From the NCBI GenBank assembly GCA_964565375.1, contig CAZMEV010000009.1, forward strand, positions 1 to 55,645: 55,645 bases of DNA. The letters are read 5' to 3'. A program made the translations under genes and the position numbers. Shown in pieces: positions 55,595-55,645 of the stretch (its first letter is position 1; the number at the start of each line of letters is the position of its first letter). The notes below the pieces were generated by a model. That model worked only from the letters and a program-made list of their open reading frames with translations. It was not told the DNA's origin and did no database searches. This DNA comes from SLAN01 sp964565375 (GTDB lineage: Bacteria > Spirochaetota > Spirochaetia > DSM-27196 > SKKC01).

Positions 55595-55645
55595 CTTTGC
55601 ACTGTCGGCGCAGGCCGCGTTGCTCTCTCAGGCCGCGCTGCCCAC
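55595..55645. repeat. Short GC-rich repeats at right edge
   Basis: GCAGGCCGCGTTGCTC and CTCAGGCCGCGCTGCCC are imperfect copies upstream of the GH13 gene, cut by the window end. They resemble the GC-rich spacers elsewhere. Confidence 0.45.

Overview
The window is a gene-dense, GC-rich bacterial chromosomal segment broken by two 100-base scaffold gaps (24075-24174 and 53810-53909). I recognise no rRNA, tRNA, phage, transposase or CRISPR genes. Protein style suggests a free-living, salt- or alkali-adapted spirochaete: Mbh-type Mrp Na+/H+ antiporter operons, acidic lipoproteins with coiled-coil and LysM domains, an AhcY-adenosine kinase-MetF methyl cycle, and many sugar enzymes. This placement is an inference from family resemblance. 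No marker gene fixes it.

Region by region. 1-5.4 kb: a GC-rich tandem repeat; two minus-strand ORFs that together look like an acyl-CoA ligase gene inserted, circularly permuted, into a lipoate-ligase-like gene; a Na+/solute symporter with a small partner; a CPBP protease. 5.5-10.5 kb: a PtsN-like EIIA divergent from a complete eight-gene Mrp/Mbh-type antiporter operon. 10.5-20.7 kb: RumA, two envelope proteins, a FecR-PEGA-ankyrin lipoprotein, serine dehydratase, an FGGY kinase and ArgH. 20.8-27.3 kb: an operon joining an unusual gamma-glutamyltranspeptidase to a YnjBCD-like ABC importer. 27.4-32.3 kb: nitroreductase, ClpB, a DUF3783 protein, HisC. 32.4-37.9 kb: a second, paralogous Mrp/Mbh operon followed by a two-gene YeeE/YedE transporter. 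38.1-45.5 kb: a UvrD-like helicase, a secreted protein, a MarR regulator and the adenosine kinase-ahcY-metF operon. 45.5-49.7 kb: GH3 glycosidase, PP2C phosphatase, a 333-bp element with long terminal inverted repeats, and a phosphoglycerate mutase-like enzyme. 49.7-51.9 kb: mgtE behind a long leader. 52.2-55.6 kb: a WYL regulator, a Nudix hydrolase interrupted by a coding minisatellite, and a GH13 glucosidase.

How it works together: sodium cycling stands out. Two Mrp complexes that lack the large MrpA/NuoL subunit would maintain the Na+ gradient used by the symporter. Mg2+ uptake by MgtE appears controlled at several levels. The leader holds a promoter, an M-box riboswitch, an intrinsic terminator and then a 31-codon ORF beginning M-D-P-D with a near-perfect Shine-Dalgarno, which resembles the MgtL class of Mg2+-sensing leader peptides.

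The strongest leads are (1) the mgtE leader with stacked Mg2+ sensors, (2) the reciprocal acyl-CoA ligase/lipoate ligase chimera bounded by a 9-bp near-repeat, (3) the coding (24 bp)n minisatellite inside a Nudix gene, with the same tendency to GC-rich repeats and low-complexity inserts elsewhere, (4) the MITE-like element, and (5) the conserved extra domain on both MbhD-like antiporter subunits.
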